Assembly (NCBI GenBank): GCA_022773945.1
Contig: JALFNS010000009.1
Coordinates: 1 to 38,917, forward strand
Direction of reading: 5' to 3'
Length of the DNA stretch: 38,917 nt
Source of the DNA: Clostridiales bacterium
GTDB taxonomy: Bacteria > Bacillota > Clostridia > Peptostreptococcales > Anaerovoracaceae
Shown: in pieces, positions 1 through 7,940 of the stretch
Position numbering within the stretch: the stretch's first letter is position 1
Layout: every line of letters begins with the position of its first letter
The notes under the pieces: model-generated
Database searches by the model: none
What the model was told of the DNA's origin: nothing
The model's input: only the letters and a program-made list of their open reading frames with translations
Program-made: the position numbers and the translations under genes

Positions 1-72
1 CTGGGGTAGCAGGACTCGAACCTACGCATGACGGAGTCAAAGTCCGTTGCCTTACCGCTTGGCTATACCCCA
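1..72 (-). tRNA. tRNA-Gln (TTG)
   Basis: Read on the minus strand the cloverleaf starts TGGGGTA, pairs with TACCCCA and has discriminator G. The anticodon loop ACTTTGACT gives anticodon TTG (Gln). The T loop is TTCGAGT. The discriminator is the first base of the window, so any encoded CCA lies outside. It is the last visible member of the Tyr-Gly-Gly-Arg-Gln run. Confidence 0.95.
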
Positions 73-105
73 TCGTTATTTAAATTAAATTATCGTCAAA
101 AAAAT

Positions 106-182
106 TGGCGAGCCCACAGGGATTCGAACCCCGGACACACGGCTTAGAAGGCCGTTGCTCTATCCAGCTGAGCTATGAGCCC
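106..182 (-). tRNA. tRNA-Arg (TCT)
   Basis: Acceptor GGGCTCA pairs with TGGGCTC using G.U wobbles, then discriminator G and an encoded CCA. The anticodon loop CTTCTAA gives TCT, which reads AGA/AGG codons. T stem and loop (TTCGAAT) are intact. It lies 7 bp downstream of tRNA-Gly(TCC) in the same transcript. Confidence 0.95.
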
Positions 183-189
183 GCAAATT

Positions 190-263
<74 letters not shown>

Positions 264-267
264 ATAT

Positions 268-342
268 TGGAGCGGAAGACGAGATTCGAACTCGCGACCC
301 TCGCCTTGGCAAGGCGATGCTCTACCCCTGAGCCACTTCCGC
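268..342 (-). tRNA. tRNA-Gly (GCC)
   Basis: Acceptor GCGGAAG/CTTCCGC with discriminator T and encoded CCA. The anticodon loop CTTGCCAAG gives GCC. Only 4 bp separate its CCA end from the next tRNA, consistent with one precursor cut by RNases. Confidence 0.95.
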
Positions 343-356
343 ACATTTTATTAAAT

Positions 357-441
357 TGGTCGAGGGAGATGGATTCGAACCATCGAAAGCTCAGCTAACG
401 GATTTACAGTCCGCCCCCTTTGGCCACTCGGGAATCCCTCG
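357..441 (-). tRNA. tRNA-Tyr (GTA)
   Basis: A class II tRNA with a long variable arm. Acceptor CGAGGGA pairs with TCCCTCG, followed by A and encoded CCA. The anticodon loop CTGTAAA gives GTA. It is the first gene of its transcript, about 10 nt downstream of the start predicted from the promoter at 459-487. Confidence 0.95.
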
Positions 442-458
442 ACATCTCGCGCTCGAAT

Positions 459-487
459 ATTATAACACATCTGCGACAAATATCCAA
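459..487 (-). promoter_or_regulatory. Promoter of the tRNA Tyr-Gly-Gly-Arg-Gln operon
   Basis: On the minus strand a -35 box TTGGAT (482-487) and a perfect -10 box TATAAT (459-464) are 17 bp apart. Transcription should start near 452, just before tRNA-Tyr. It explains the 77-bp gap between the Thr and Tyr tRNAs. Confidence 0.75.
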
Positions 488-499
488 GTGCAAATTTAT

Positions 500-519
500 A
501 AAGGGATGAACCCTTTTTT
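500..519. terminator. Short hairpin after tRNA-Thr
   Basis: A perfect AAAGGG/CCCTTT stem with a 5-nt loop lies directly after the encoded CCA of tRNA-Thr. Its T tract is good only on the plus strand, where no gene arrives; on the minus strand the tail is ATAAATTT. It may be a weak terminator or an RNase processing signal for Val-Thr. Confidence 0.35.
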
Positions 520-593
520 GGAGCTGGCGGAGGGAATCGAACCCCCAACCTGCTGATTACAAATCAGCTGCTCTACCGTTGAGCCACGCCAGC
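519..593 (-). tRNA. tRNA-Thr (TGT)
   Basis: Acceptor GCTGGCG/CGCCAGC with discriminator T and encoded CCA. The anticodon loop ATTTGTAAT gives TGT. It is co-transcribed behind tRNA-Val, with 35 bp between the two. Confidence 0.95.
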
Positions 594-628
594 TTATTCT
601 CGTGACAGTTAACGCGCTTCCAGAAAAT

Positions 629-704
629 TGGTGGGCGCTACAGGGCTCGAACCTGTGACCCCCTGCTTGTAAGGCAGGTGCTCTCCCAGCTGAGCTAAGC
701 GCCC
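629..704 (-). tRNA. tRNA-Val (TAC)
   Basis: Acceptor GGGCGCT/AGCGCCC with discriminator A and encoded CCA. The anticodon loop CTTACAA gives TAC. It is the first gene behind the strong promoter at 741-769. Confidence 0.95.
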
Positions 705-740
705 TCCTTACGCGTCTTTAACTGCCCGACGCACTTACAT

Positions 741-769
741 ACTATACAGTAATTCCCCGCGTCTGTCAA
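741..769 (-). promoter_or_regulatory. Strong promoter of the tRNA Val-Thr operon
   Basis: On the minus strand a consensus -35 TTGACA (764-769), a 17-bp spacer ending in TG, and -10 TATAGT (741-746). Transcription should start near 734, about 30 nt before tRNA-Val. The -35 box begins 7 bp beyond the yigZ stop codon and no terminator separates them. Confidence 0.9.
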
Positions 770-776
770 CACTTTT

Positions 777-1412
777 TTAGTTATTTTCTATGAGCTTTTT
801 AATGTGTATATATTCTGTATTTTTAATCACAGCTCCTCCCGAGGTTATGTTCATGAGAAGGCTTCTCACTTCCTCCTCTCTGTCCCTGAGGCATTGTATA
901 TGTGCCGTAACCTTCTCGCCGTACTCCAGATTGTCGATGGTGTACATATCACCCTCAAGCTTTTGCAGCATGGCAAGAAACGAGTACTCTATCTCCGCTT
1001 CAACAGCACAGCCCTCGTACACGGCGCATATGCCCGCAGCCTCCAGAGTTGCAGCCGCCGTGGATGTGTAGGCCCTGACAAGGCCTCCCGTACCCAGCTT
1101 GATTCCGCCGAAATATCTGGTTATGACTATCACAACATTGGTGATACCTTCCTTGACGAGCATCTGAACCACCGGTGCTCCCGATGTGCCCTGAGGTTCT
1201 CCGTCGTCACTGCCCCACTGAATCTGGAATCCGTCGCCTATCACCATCGCCGGGACATTGTGTGTGGCATCTCTGTACTCCGCCCGTATGTCAGCGATGA
1301 AAGCCTCCGCCTCCTCACGTGTCTCCACCGGCATAATGTGCCCGATAAACTTTGATTTTTCGATTACCCGGGTTTCAGACGCCGGTTTCGCCACTGTCCT
1401 GTATAGTTCCAT
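777..1412 (-). CDS. yigZ: YigZ/IMPACT family protein
   Basis: A 211-residue member of the YigZ (UPF0029, IMPACT) family. The family signature is clear: IEKSKFIGHI near the N-terminus, then DATHNVPA, DDGEPQGTSG and RYFGGIKLGTGGLVRAY. Eukaryotic IMPACT regulates Gcn2; the bacterial role is not settled. I chose the ATG at 1412 (MELYRTV), which matches the usual family start. A TTG at 1445 would only add an unconserved tail. The chosen start overlaps the end of hflX by 38 bp, so the two are probably co-transcribed. Confidence 0.92.
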   Translation of the reverse strand: MELYRTVAKPASETRVIEKSKFIGHIMPVETREEAEAFIADIRAEYRDATHNVPAMVIGDGFQIQWGSDDGEPQGTSGAPVVQMLVKEGITNVVIVITRYFGGIKLGTGGLVRAYTSTAAATLEAAGICAVYEGCAVEAEIEYSFLAMLQKLEGDMYTIDNLEYGEKVTAHIQCLRDREEEVRSLLMNITSGGAVIKNTEYIHIKKLIENN

Positions 1413-2685
1413 ATTTCTCGTACCTGCCGAAATCTTCTCTGTCAAACATTCCTCTTATAACGGTTCCCCTCTCCTCATACTCCATGGACTCGATGCGTCC
1501 CTTCTCGCACAGCTCCGAGGTTATTCCGCCCTTATCATAAGGTATGACAAACTCAGCTCTGACTCTGTCGGAGAAAAGCATCTCCTCAATCTTTCTAACC
1601 AGGAGATCCATATTCTCTCCGGTCTTTGCGGAAACGGGAACCACATAATCTCCGCCGCTGCCCGTCATATCCGGCTGCTTCAGATCGCATTTGTTGTAGG
1701 CCATAATAACCGGCAGCCCGCCGGCGCCGATTTCACCGATGACCTTCTCCGTCACCTTAATCCTGAAGTCACAGTCATCACTTGAGCTGTCTGCAACGTG
1801 AATCAGCAGATCCGCAGCTCTGACTTCATCAAGAGTGGACTTGAAGGCTTCAACCAGACTGTGCGGCAGCCCGCTCACGAAGCCGACGGTATCTATGAGG
1901 AGAAACTCATTCCCCGGCTCGGGAACTATCTTCCTGTGCTGAGTGTCAAGTGTGGCGAAGAGCATGTCGCGGGAGCTCACAGTCTTCTCCTCGTCTCCCT
2001 CATCCGTCATCCTGATCATATAGTTCATTATGGCCGACTTGCCTGAATTGGTGTATCCCATGAGCGCCACAACAGGTACGCCGCTTTTGCTCCTGCCGGC
2101 GCTCTGGACCTTCCTGTTCTTCTCCAGCTTCCTGAGCTCCGCCTTGATATCGTCTATACGCGATGCTATGTGACGTCTGTCCGTCTCCAGCTTTTTCTCT
2201 CCCGGTCCTCTGGTGCCTATGCCGCCTCCCAGTCTGGACAGTGACTTGCCGAAGCCGGTAAGCCTTGGCATTCTGTACTGAAGCTGGGCCAGCTCAACCT
2301 GAAGCTTGCCTTCTCTGGACGTTGCTCTGTCCGCGAAGATATCGAGAATCAGCACTGTTCTGTCTATCACCCTGACATCGAGAGCCTCCTCCAGATTTCT
2401 TATCTGAACGCCGCTGAGTTCGTCATTGAACACAACGGTATCGGCGCCCATGTTCCGGCACACTTCCGCCAGTTCCTCAACCTTGCCCTTACCTATCAGC
2501 GTGGCAGTGTTCGGTTTCTCCGGATCCTGCACCACTCTTCCCAGAACGCTGATTCCGTCAGCCTCGCAAAGGCCTTCCAGTTCATCCATGGACCTCTCCG
2601 TATCTCTTCCCCGGTAGAGCCCCACTATTATGGCATCGTACTCGTCCTCGCGAATTATTTCATTATTTTCGTTAAATCTAAGCAT
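1375..2685 (-). CDS. hflX: GTPase HflX
   Basis: A 436-residue ribosome-associated GTPase. Family knowledge: HflX binds the 50S subunit and splits or rescues stalled ribosomes. The N-terminal HflX domain contains TLIGKGKVEEL and the glycine-rich GGGIGTRGPGE loop (about 153-163). The G domain has G1 GYTNSGKS (210-217), G3 DTVGF (265-269) and G4 NKCD (331-334). The start is the ATG at 2685; a TTG six codons upstream is possible. No Shine-Dalgarno is visible. Instead a -10-like TATTAT lies 6 bp before the ATG, so the mRNA may be leaderless. Confidence 0.95.
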   Translation of the reverse strand: MLRFNENNEIIREDEYDAIIVGLYRGRDTERSMDELEGLCEADGISVLGRVVQDPEKPNTATLIGKGKVEELAEVCRNMGADTVVFNDELSGVQIRNLEEALDVRVIDRTVLILDIFADRATSREGKLQVELAQLQYRMPRLTGFGKSLSRLGGGIGTRGPGEKKLETDRRHIASRIDDIKAELRKLEKNRKVQSAGRSKSGVPVVALMGYTNSGKSAIMNYMIRMTDEGDEEKTVSSRDMLFATLDTQHRKIVPEPGNEFLLIDTVGFVSGLPHSLVEAFKSTLDEVRAADLLIHVADSSSDDCDFRIKVTEKVIGEIGAGGLPVIMAYNKCDLKQPDMTGSGGDYVVPVSAKTGENMDLLVRKIEEMLFSDRVRAEFVIPYDKGGITSELCEKGRIESMEYEERGTVIRGMFDREDFGRYEKYGTIQDSGETGV

Positions 2686-2691
2686 GAATCT

Positions 2692-2720
2692 ATAATAACA
2701 CAAAAATGACCCGCAGCCAA
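2692..2720 (-). promoter_or_regulatory. Predicted hflX promoter inside the codY terminator
   Basis: On the minus strand -35 TTGGCT (2715-2720), 17-bp spacer, -10 TATTAT (2692-2697), then only 6 bp to the hflX ATG. The -35 box sits in the loop of the codY terminator hairpin and the spacer spans its 3' arm and T tract. Confidence 0.55.
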
Positions 2721-2737
2721 TTACGGTACCGCGGGTC
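2702..2737 (-). terminator. Terminator of codY
   Basis: On the minus strand GACCCGC (2731-2737) pairs with GCGGGTC (2708-2714), followed by ATTTTT. It begins 19 bp beyond the codY stop codon. It also overlaps the predicted hflX promoter. Confidence 0.75.
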
Positions 2738-2755
2738 TCTTCCCTTAAAACGATA

Positions 2756-3532
2756 TCAGATGTCCATCTTCTCCAGTTCCGACTTGAACTTAGGGTTGAT
2801 AATCTTGATTCTGGTTCCCTTCATTCCCAGAGATCTGGACTCGATTACACCGGCACTCTCCAGCTTCCTGAGAGCGTTGACGATTACGGATCTGGTTATT
2901 CCCGACTTGTCCGCAATTCTGCTGGCAACCAGGAGTCCCTCGTCCCCTTCAAGCTCTGCGAAAATCTGCTGCACCGCTTCTATTTCCGAATAGGAGAGTG
3001 TTCCTATCGCCATCTGTACCATGGCAACCTTTCTCTTGTCCTCTTCTTCCTCTACCGTCTTCCTTCTCTGAATTTCAAGACCTACTATTGTAGCTCCGTA
3101 TTCACCCAGAGCCAGATCCTCATCGGTAAACTCCGGGTTATATCTGGTCATAATCAGAGTTCCCCATCTGGTGCCTCCGCCTATAATAGGGATTACCGTA
3201 TGGAGCTTGTCAGACGTATCGTAGTCATACTTGAATATCTCCAGAGCCTCGTCTCCCGACATGTTGGCCATAGTTCTGTGAACATTCATAAGGCCTTCGT
3301 TGTATTCTCCCGGGAATGCCTCAACGCCCGTCTCTGTGTCCTTAATCGTCGAGCTGTCAGATTTAATCTTGTAGTTTACTCCTATAACCTTGCCTCTGGT
3401 ATTGGCTACATACACATTGGCATCCATAAGATCGCTGAGAATCTCGCACATCTCGTTAAAGGAGAAGGATCCCGTAGGACTCTCCTGCAAAAGCCAGTTC
3501 AGCTTCCTGATTTTAGTAAGTATGTCACTCAT
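2756..3532 (-). CDS. codY: GTP- and branched-chain-amino-acid-sensing repressor CodY
   Basis: A 258-residue CodY, the global nutrient regulator of Firmicutes. In studied species it binds DNA when GTP and branched-chain amino acids are high. The N-terminal GAF domain begins MSDILTKIRKLNWLLQE. The C-terminal winged helix carries IADKSGITRSVIVNALRKLE and ESRSLGMKGTRIKI, nearly identical to the Bacillus recognition helix region. The start at 3532 is decided by AGAGGAAT just upstream; an in-frame ATG 13 codons earlier has no ribosome binding site. It has its own promoter and terminator although it follows hslV-hslU, the arrangement known from Bacillus. Confidence 0.98.
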   Translation of the reverse strand: MSDILTKIRKLNWLLQESPTGSFSFNEMCEILSDLMDANVYVANTRGKVIGVNYKIKSDSSTIKDTETGVEAFPGEYNEGLMNVHRTMANMSGDEALEIFKYDYDTSDKLHTVIPIIGGGTRWGTLIMTRYNPEFTDEDLALGEYGATIVGLEIQRRKTVEEEEDKRKVAMVQMAIGTLSYSEIEAVQQIFAELEGDEGLLVASRIADKSGITRSVIVNALRKLESAGVIESRSLGMKGTRIKIINPKFKSELEKMDI

Positions 3533-3593
3533 ATTCCTCTTTACTCCTGTTCTATATTTAATATCTGACATTATTTACGCAACTACCTCATAT

Positions 3594-3622
3594 ATTATAC
3601 ACTCACACATATAGAAATTCAA
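3594..3622 (-). promoter_or_regulatory. codY promoter
   Basis: On the minus strand -35 TTGAAT (3617-3622), 17-bp spacer and a perfect -10 TATAAT (3594-3599). It gives a leader of about 55 nt before the codY ATG. It lies downstream of the hslU terminator, so codY can be expressed independently. Confidence 0.75.
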
Positions 3623-3634
3623 TCAATTAATTAG

Positions 3635-3649
3635 AGTTTTCAAAATCTT
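3635..3649. promoter_or_regulatory. Possible degenerate CodY box
   Basis: AGTTTTCAAAATCTT matches the published CodY consensus AATTTTCWGAAAATT at 11 of 15 positions. It lies just upstream of the codY -35 box. Four mismatches are not decisive, so it is only a candidate autoregulatory site. Confidence 0.25.
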
Positions 3650-3680
3650 TTACTCGTGAGGAACAATTATGTCCAGACAC

Positions 3681-3710
3681 AAAAAAAGAACTGCATCTTT
3701 GTGCAGCTCT
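3681..3710 (-). terminator. Terminator of the hslV-hslU transcript
   Basis: On the minus strand AGAGCTGCA and TGCAGTTCT form a 9-bp stem (one G.U) with a short loop, followed directly by a run of seven Ts. It lies 16 bp beyond the hslU stop codon. Confidence 0.85.
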
Positions 3711-3726
3711 TTGATTATTCTTGTTT

Positions 3727-5163
3727 TTAGAGAATAAATCTGTCCAGATCGTCCGGGTGAATTTTTTCTTCGAACTTCTCCTTGACGTAATCTCTGTCAA
3801 TTACTATCTTCTCTTCATCCATATCCGGAATGTTGAAGGATATATCCTCGAGAAGCTTCTCCAGAATTGTATGGAGTCTTCTGGCTCCTATATTTTCTGT
3901 CTGCTCGTTCATGAGAAATGCCATTGTGGCGATTTCGTCTATAGCTTCATCCGTAAACTCAATCTCCACTCCTTCCGTCTCCAGAAGAGCCTTGTGCTGT
4001 TTCAGCAGGGCGTTCTCAGGAACGGTGAGTATCTTCACGAAGGTTTCCTTGTCCAGGTTCTCCAGTTCAACTCTGATCGGGAATCTTCCCTGAAGCTCCG
4101 GAATCAGGTCTGTCGGCTTGGCTGTATGGAAGGCTCCCGCACCGATGAAGAGAATATGGTCTGTCTTTATCGGACCATGCTTGGTGTTAACCACGCTTCC
4201 TTCAACTATAGGCAGAATATCCCTCTGAACACCTTCTCTGGAAACGTCAGCTCCGCTCCTGTATCCGGAGCCTGAAGCAATCTTGTCAATTTCATCTATG
4301 AATACGATACCGTTCTGTTCGGCATTCTCAAGCGCTTCCTCTGTAACCTGGTCCATATCTATAAGGTTCTGAGCCTCTTCCTCTCTGAGGATTTTGCGTG
4401 CGTCCTTGACCTTGACCTTCTTGGTCTTCTTTTTCTTAGGGGCCATATCTCCGAAGATGTTTCCTATCTGGATCATGCCGCCCTCATTCATGTCGAGCGT
4501 GTTCTGCTTCGGAGCCTCAGTTACCTGTATCTCTATGTACTGCTCCTCGAGAAGACCGTCTCTGAGCTGCTGGCGCACCTGTTCTCTGGCAAGACCCGTA
4601 TCTGTGGCAGCGTCCTCTTCTGCCGCCTTCTGCGCCTGCTGCTGTTCGTACTGCTCCTTCTGGCTCACATAGCCGCCGTTGCCAAGAATGAAGTCAAAAG
4701 GACCTCTGTTCTGCTGGTCGGCAACCTTGCCCTTGTTGCCCGGAATGATGGCTTCTATTATTCTCTCCTCGACTATATCGTCGGCTATGGAGTATTTCTC
4801 CTCAAGCATTTTCTGCTTGGTTATTCTTATGGAAGCTTCCGCCAGATCCCTGATTATGGAATCAACATCACGCCCCACATATCCGACTTCCGTAAACTTG
4901 GTGGCTTCAACCTTGACAAAAGGCGCATCCATGAGTTTGGCCAGACGTCTGGCGATCTCCGTCTTACCGCATCCCGTAGGTCCCATCATGAGAATATTCT
5001 TCGGAGTAATCTCCTCTCTCATTTCATCTGACAGGAGACTTCTCCTGTACCTGTTTCTCAGGGCTATAGCTACGGACTTCTTCGCTTCGTCCTGTCCAAT
5101 GATATATTTGTCAAGTTCTGCGACTATTTCCTTAGGTGTCATCTGATAAAGCTGATTTCCCAT
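3727..5163 (-). CDS. hslU: HslU (ClpY), AAA+ ATPase of the HslUV protease
   Basis: A 478-residue unfoldase that feeds proteins into the HslV chamber. Walker A is GPTGCGKT, the pore motif is GYVGRDVDS and Walker B is FIDEID. A variable I domain of about 150 residues holds Gln-rich and Lys-rich stretches. The C-terminus ends DDLDRFIL, the tail that docks into HslV. The start at 5163 (MGNQLYQ) is set by AGGAGG 7 bp upstream; a longer frame to 5187 would overlap hslV and has no such signal. It follows hslV after 10 bp. Confidence 0.97.
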   Translation of the reverse strand: MGNQLYQMTPKEIVAELDKYIIGQDEAKKSVAIALRNRYRRSLLSDEMREEITPKNILMMGPTGCGKTEIARRLAKLMDAPFVKVEATKFTEVGYVGRDVDSIIRDLAEASIRITKQKMLEEKYSIADDIVEERIIEAIIPGNKGKVADQQNRGPFDFILGNGGYVSQKEQYEQQQAQKAAEEDAATDTGLAREQVRQQLRDGLLEEQYIEIQVTEAPKQNTLDMNEGGMIQIGNIFGDMAPKKKKTKKVKVKDARKILREEEAQNLIDMDQVTEEALENAEQNGIVFIDEIDKIASGSGYRSGADVSREGVQRDILPIVEGSVVNTKHGPIKTDHILFIGAGAFHTAKPTDLIPELQGRFPIRVELENLDKETFVKILTVPENALLKQHKALLETEGVEIEFTDEAIDEIATMAFLMNEQTENIGARRLHTILEKLLEDISFNIPDMDEEKIVIDRDYVKEKFEEKIHPDDLDRFIL

Positions 5164-5173
5164 ACCCGTCCTC

Positions 5174-5710
5174 CTATAATTTCTCAACAGAAATATGATC
5201 GTTAGTGTACACGCATATGGAGGAGGCTATTTCGAGAGATTTTCTCACTATATCCTCCGCTCCCAGATCCGTATTGTTATAAAGAGCATTAGCCGCAGCA
5301 TATGCGTAGTTGCCGCCTGAACCTATTGCCACGAAAGGCTGATCCGGTTCGATAACCTCTCCCGTTCCCGAAACAACCAGGAGATCCTCCTTATCTGCAA
5401 CAATCATGAGAGCTTCCAGACTTCTGGCAGCCTTGTCCGCACGCCAGAGCTGAGCCAGTGCTACAGCCGCCTTCTTGAGATTGCCGCTGTGTTCCTCAAG
5501 CTTAGCCTCGAATTTCTCTGTGAGAGAAAAGGCATCGGCAACGGATCCTGCGAATCCGGTTATTATAGAATTTCTGTAAATTTTCTTGACCTTTTTAGCG
5601 CCGTTCTTCATTATTGCGGTTTCGCCCATGGTGACCTGTCCGTCACCGCCAATGCAGACATCATCGCCTCTTTTAACCGCACATATTGTCGTCGCGTGAA
5701 ATTGTCCCAT
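5174..5710 (-). CDS. hslV: HslV (ClpQ), peptidase of the HslUV protease
   Basis: A 178-residue proteasome-beta-type peptidase. It starts [12 protein letters not shown], so the conserved Thr-Thr pair sits at residues 7-8 behind a six-residue leader. [18 protein letters not shown] and AIGSGGNYA are typical family blocks. Bacillus CodW has the same kind of leader but uses an N-terminal Ser; here residue 2 is Gly, so Thr7 must be exposed by cleavage if it is the nucleophile. GGAGGT lies upstream of the ATG. Confidence 0.96.
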   Translation of the reverse strand: MGQFHATTICAVKRGDDVCIGGDGQVTMGETAIMKNGAKKVKKIYRNSIITGFAGSVADAFSLTEKFEAKLEEHSGNLKKAAVALAQLWRADKAARSLEALMIVADKEDLLVVSGTGEVIEPDQPFVAIGSGGNYAYAAANALYNNTDLGAEDIVRKSLEIASSICVYTNDHISVEKL

Positions 5711-5750
5711 AGAGTTATACCTCCTTTATCAAAAAAAGAATATTAGGATT

Positions 5751-5756
5751 ATTATA
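5751..5756 (-). promoter_or_regulatory. Possible -10 box before hslV
   Basis: A perfect TATAAT on the minus strand lies in the 80-bp topA-hslV gap. No good -35 box is 16-18 bp upstream, so an internal promoter is possible but weakly supported. No clear terminator follows topA. Confidence 0.35.
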
Positions 5757-5790
5757 CACCTCAAAAGGGATAAAATCACCCCTCCGACTC

Positions 5791-7899
5791 CTATTTTTTG
5801 TAATTGCAGTCCGTATTTGAACAGGCGTATTCGCTGCTTTTAGTCTTTTTTTCAACGAGAAGACTGCCGCAGACAGGACATTTCTCGTTCACAGGCTTGT
5901 TCCAGTAAGCCTGCTTGCACTCAGGATAGTTGGAGCAGCCGTAGAAGATTTTGCCTCTCTTGGATCTTCTTACAATTATATCGCCGCCGCACTGAGGACA
6001 TTTGACTCCCGTCTCCTGAACCACAGTCTTAGTGAACTTGCACTCGGGATAACCGCTGCAGGCGATAAAGTCACCGTACCTGCCGTGCTTGAGAACCAGC
6101 GGTCTGCCGCACAGCTCACAGTTCTCCCCTGTAAGCTCAGGTTCTCTGGATGTTACATCTATTTCCTCATGTGCACGCTCAAGTTCCTCCTTGAGAGTGT
6201 CGTAGTAGTCTACTATAACATTCTTCCAGGAGCAGCCCGTCGCTTCTATATCGTCCAGCTTTCTCTCCATCTGAGCCGTGAAATCAACATCCACAATTTC
6301 CTTGAAATACTCGCTGAGCATATCCGTGACAGTGAATCCGAGATCCGTCGGCACCAGATACTTCTTTTCCTTCTTTATATATCTTCTGTCCGAAAGTGTA
6401 CCCACGATAGGAGCATAGGTACTCGGTCTTCCTATTTCCTTCTCCTCCAGCTCTTTTACCAGAGTGGCTTCAGTATATCTGGAAGGCGGCTGCGTGAAAT
6501 TCTGTTCTCCGTCCACAGACTCCACATCCAGCTTTTCTCCCTTCTCCAGTTCAGGAAGGAGCTTGTCCTCCTCAAGATCCTTCGAAGAGGAATAAACCCT
6601 GAGAAAACCGTCAAAAGTAATCTTGGAGCCTGTAGCCTTGAATCTGTAGTCTCCGTTGGCAATCACAGCCTTAACACCATGAACCATGGCCGCAGACATC
6701 TGGCTCGCCACGAATCTCTGCCATATCAGTCTGTAGAGATTGTACTGTTCCCTGGTGACCTGATCCTTGATTTCCTCCGGTGTAATTTCAACATTGGAAG
6801 GTCTTATAGCTTCATGAGCATCCTGAACCTCCTTCTTGCCGTTGCTGTACACGGTTCCGCCGTAATACTTCTCGCCCATGGTTCTGAATATGTATTCCTT
6901 CGCCATGGCTCTGGCCTCATCGGACAGTCTCACCGAGTCCGTTCTTATATACGAAACAAGACCCACAGTTCCTCTGCCCTTTATCTCCAGACCTTCATAC
7001 AGCTGCTGTGCAACCATCATCGTCTTCTTCGTGGTGAAGTTCAGCTTGTTGGACGCATCCTGCTGCAGGCTGCTGGTGGTGAACGGCGGCGCAGGCTTCC
7101 TTCTTCTTTCCTTTTCTTCCACCGTTTCCACTGTGAAATCGCCCTTTTTCAGGTTTTCGAGAACTTCATCACTCTCCTCGCGGCTGTGAAGTTCTGTCTT
7201 TTTTCCCTTATACTCAAAGAGCTTACCCTCAAAAGTCTTGCTCTTTCTGAACAGAGCCGTCACAGTCCAGTATTCTTCAGGAACAAAGGCCTGTATCTCC
7301 TTCTCGCGGTCGCAGATTATTCTCAGAGCAGCCGACTGTACTCTGCCTGCACTCAGGCCTTTGGAAATCTTCTCCCAGAGAAGCGGGCTGATCTGATACC
7401 CTACAAGTCTGTCCAGAACTCTTCTGGCCTGCTGGGCATCGACAAGATTCAGATCGATGGGACGAGGATTTTTAATGGCCTCCTTAACGGCCTTCCCCGT
7501 TATCTCATTGAATACGACACGACACGGCTCATGGATATCTATTCCCAGCAGGAATGCCAGGTGCCAGGATATGGCCTCTCCCTCGCGGTCCGGGTCTGTC
7601 GCCAGATATATTCTGGAAGCTTTTTTCGCTTCCTTCTTAAGTTCCTTAATTACATCTCCCTTGCCCCGTATATTAATATACTGAGGGTCAAACGCCTCCT
7701 TCCCCTCTTCGGCGTTCGCTTCCTCAGGAAGAACTATTCCGAGTCTGCTCTTGGGCAGGTCGCGCACGTGGCCCACCGAAGCTACAACCTTGTAGCCCGA
7801 ACCCAGAAATTTACCTATTGTCTTCGCCTTTGAAGGGGACTCAACTATCACAAGCTTTTTCTTAGCTGTGGTCTTCGCTTTAGCTTTTGCTGTCGCCAT
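5791..7899 (-). CDS. topA: DNA topoisomerase I
   Basis: A 702-residue type IA topoisomerase that relaxes negative supercoils. The Toprim domain begins KKLVIVESPSKAKTIGKF and has the metal site TDPDREGE (101-108). The catalytic tyrosine is Y317 in LVSYIRTDS. The C-terminus has three Cys4 zinc ribbons beginning CELCGRPL, CPQCGGDI and CPVCGSLL. A Lys/Ala-rich N-terminal tail of about 14 residues precedes the Toprim core. It follows dprA, an order conserved in many Firmicutes. The usual trmFO and xerC genes between topA and hslV are missing here. Confidence 0.98.
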   Translation of the reverse strand: MATAKAKAKTTAKKKLVIVESPSKAKTIGKFLGSGYKVVASVGHVRDLPKSRLGIVLPEEANAEEGKEAFDPQYINIRGKGDVIKELKKEAKKASRIYLATDPDREGEAISWHLAFLLGIDIHEPCRVVFNEITGKAVKEAIKNPRPIDLNLVDAQQARRVLDRLVGYQISPLLWEKISKGLSAGRVQSAALRIICDREKEIQAFVPEEYWTVTALFRKSKTFEGKLFEYKGKKTELHSREESDEVLENLKKGDFTVETVEEKERRRKPAPPFTTSSLQQDASNKLNFTTKKTMMVAQQLYEGLEIKGRGTVGLVSYIRTDSVRLSDEARAMAKEYIFRTMGEKYYGGTVYSNGKKEVQDAHEAIRPSNVEITPEEIKDQVTREQYNLYRLIWQRFVASQMSAAMVHGVKAVIANGDYRFKATGSKITFDGFLRVYSSSKDLEEDKLLPELEKGEKLDVESVDGEQNFTQPPSRYTEATLVKELEEKEIGRPSTYAPIVGTLSDRRYIKKEKKYLVPTDLGFTVTDMLSEYFKEIVDVDFTAQMERKLDDIEATGCSWKNVIVDYYDTLKEELERAHEEIDVTSREPELTGENCELCGRPLVLKHGRYGDFIACSGYPECKFTKTVVQETGVKCPQCGGDIIVRRSKRGKIFYGCSNYPECKQAYWNKPVNEKCPVCGSLLVEKKTKSSEYACSNTDCNYKK

Positions 7900-7940
7900 A
7901 GTAACCTTCTCCTTTACAGTAACCGATTATATTCACAAAG

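Noticed and set aside
1413-1445. Longer yigZ start at a TTG
   Set aside because: It would add 11 unconserved residues and deepen the overlap with hflX; the ATG at 1412 fits the family start.
3533-3571. Longer codY start 13 codons upstream
   Set aside because: No ribosome binding site precedes it, whereas AGAGGAAT precedes the internal ATG and CodY proteins start there.
6085-7833. A 582-codon open frame on the plus strand opposite topA
   Set aside because: It lies entirely antisense to topA, whose conserved motifs fill that region. The translation is Leu/Ser/Arg-rich with no family resemblance. Long antisense frames are common opposite codon-biased genes.
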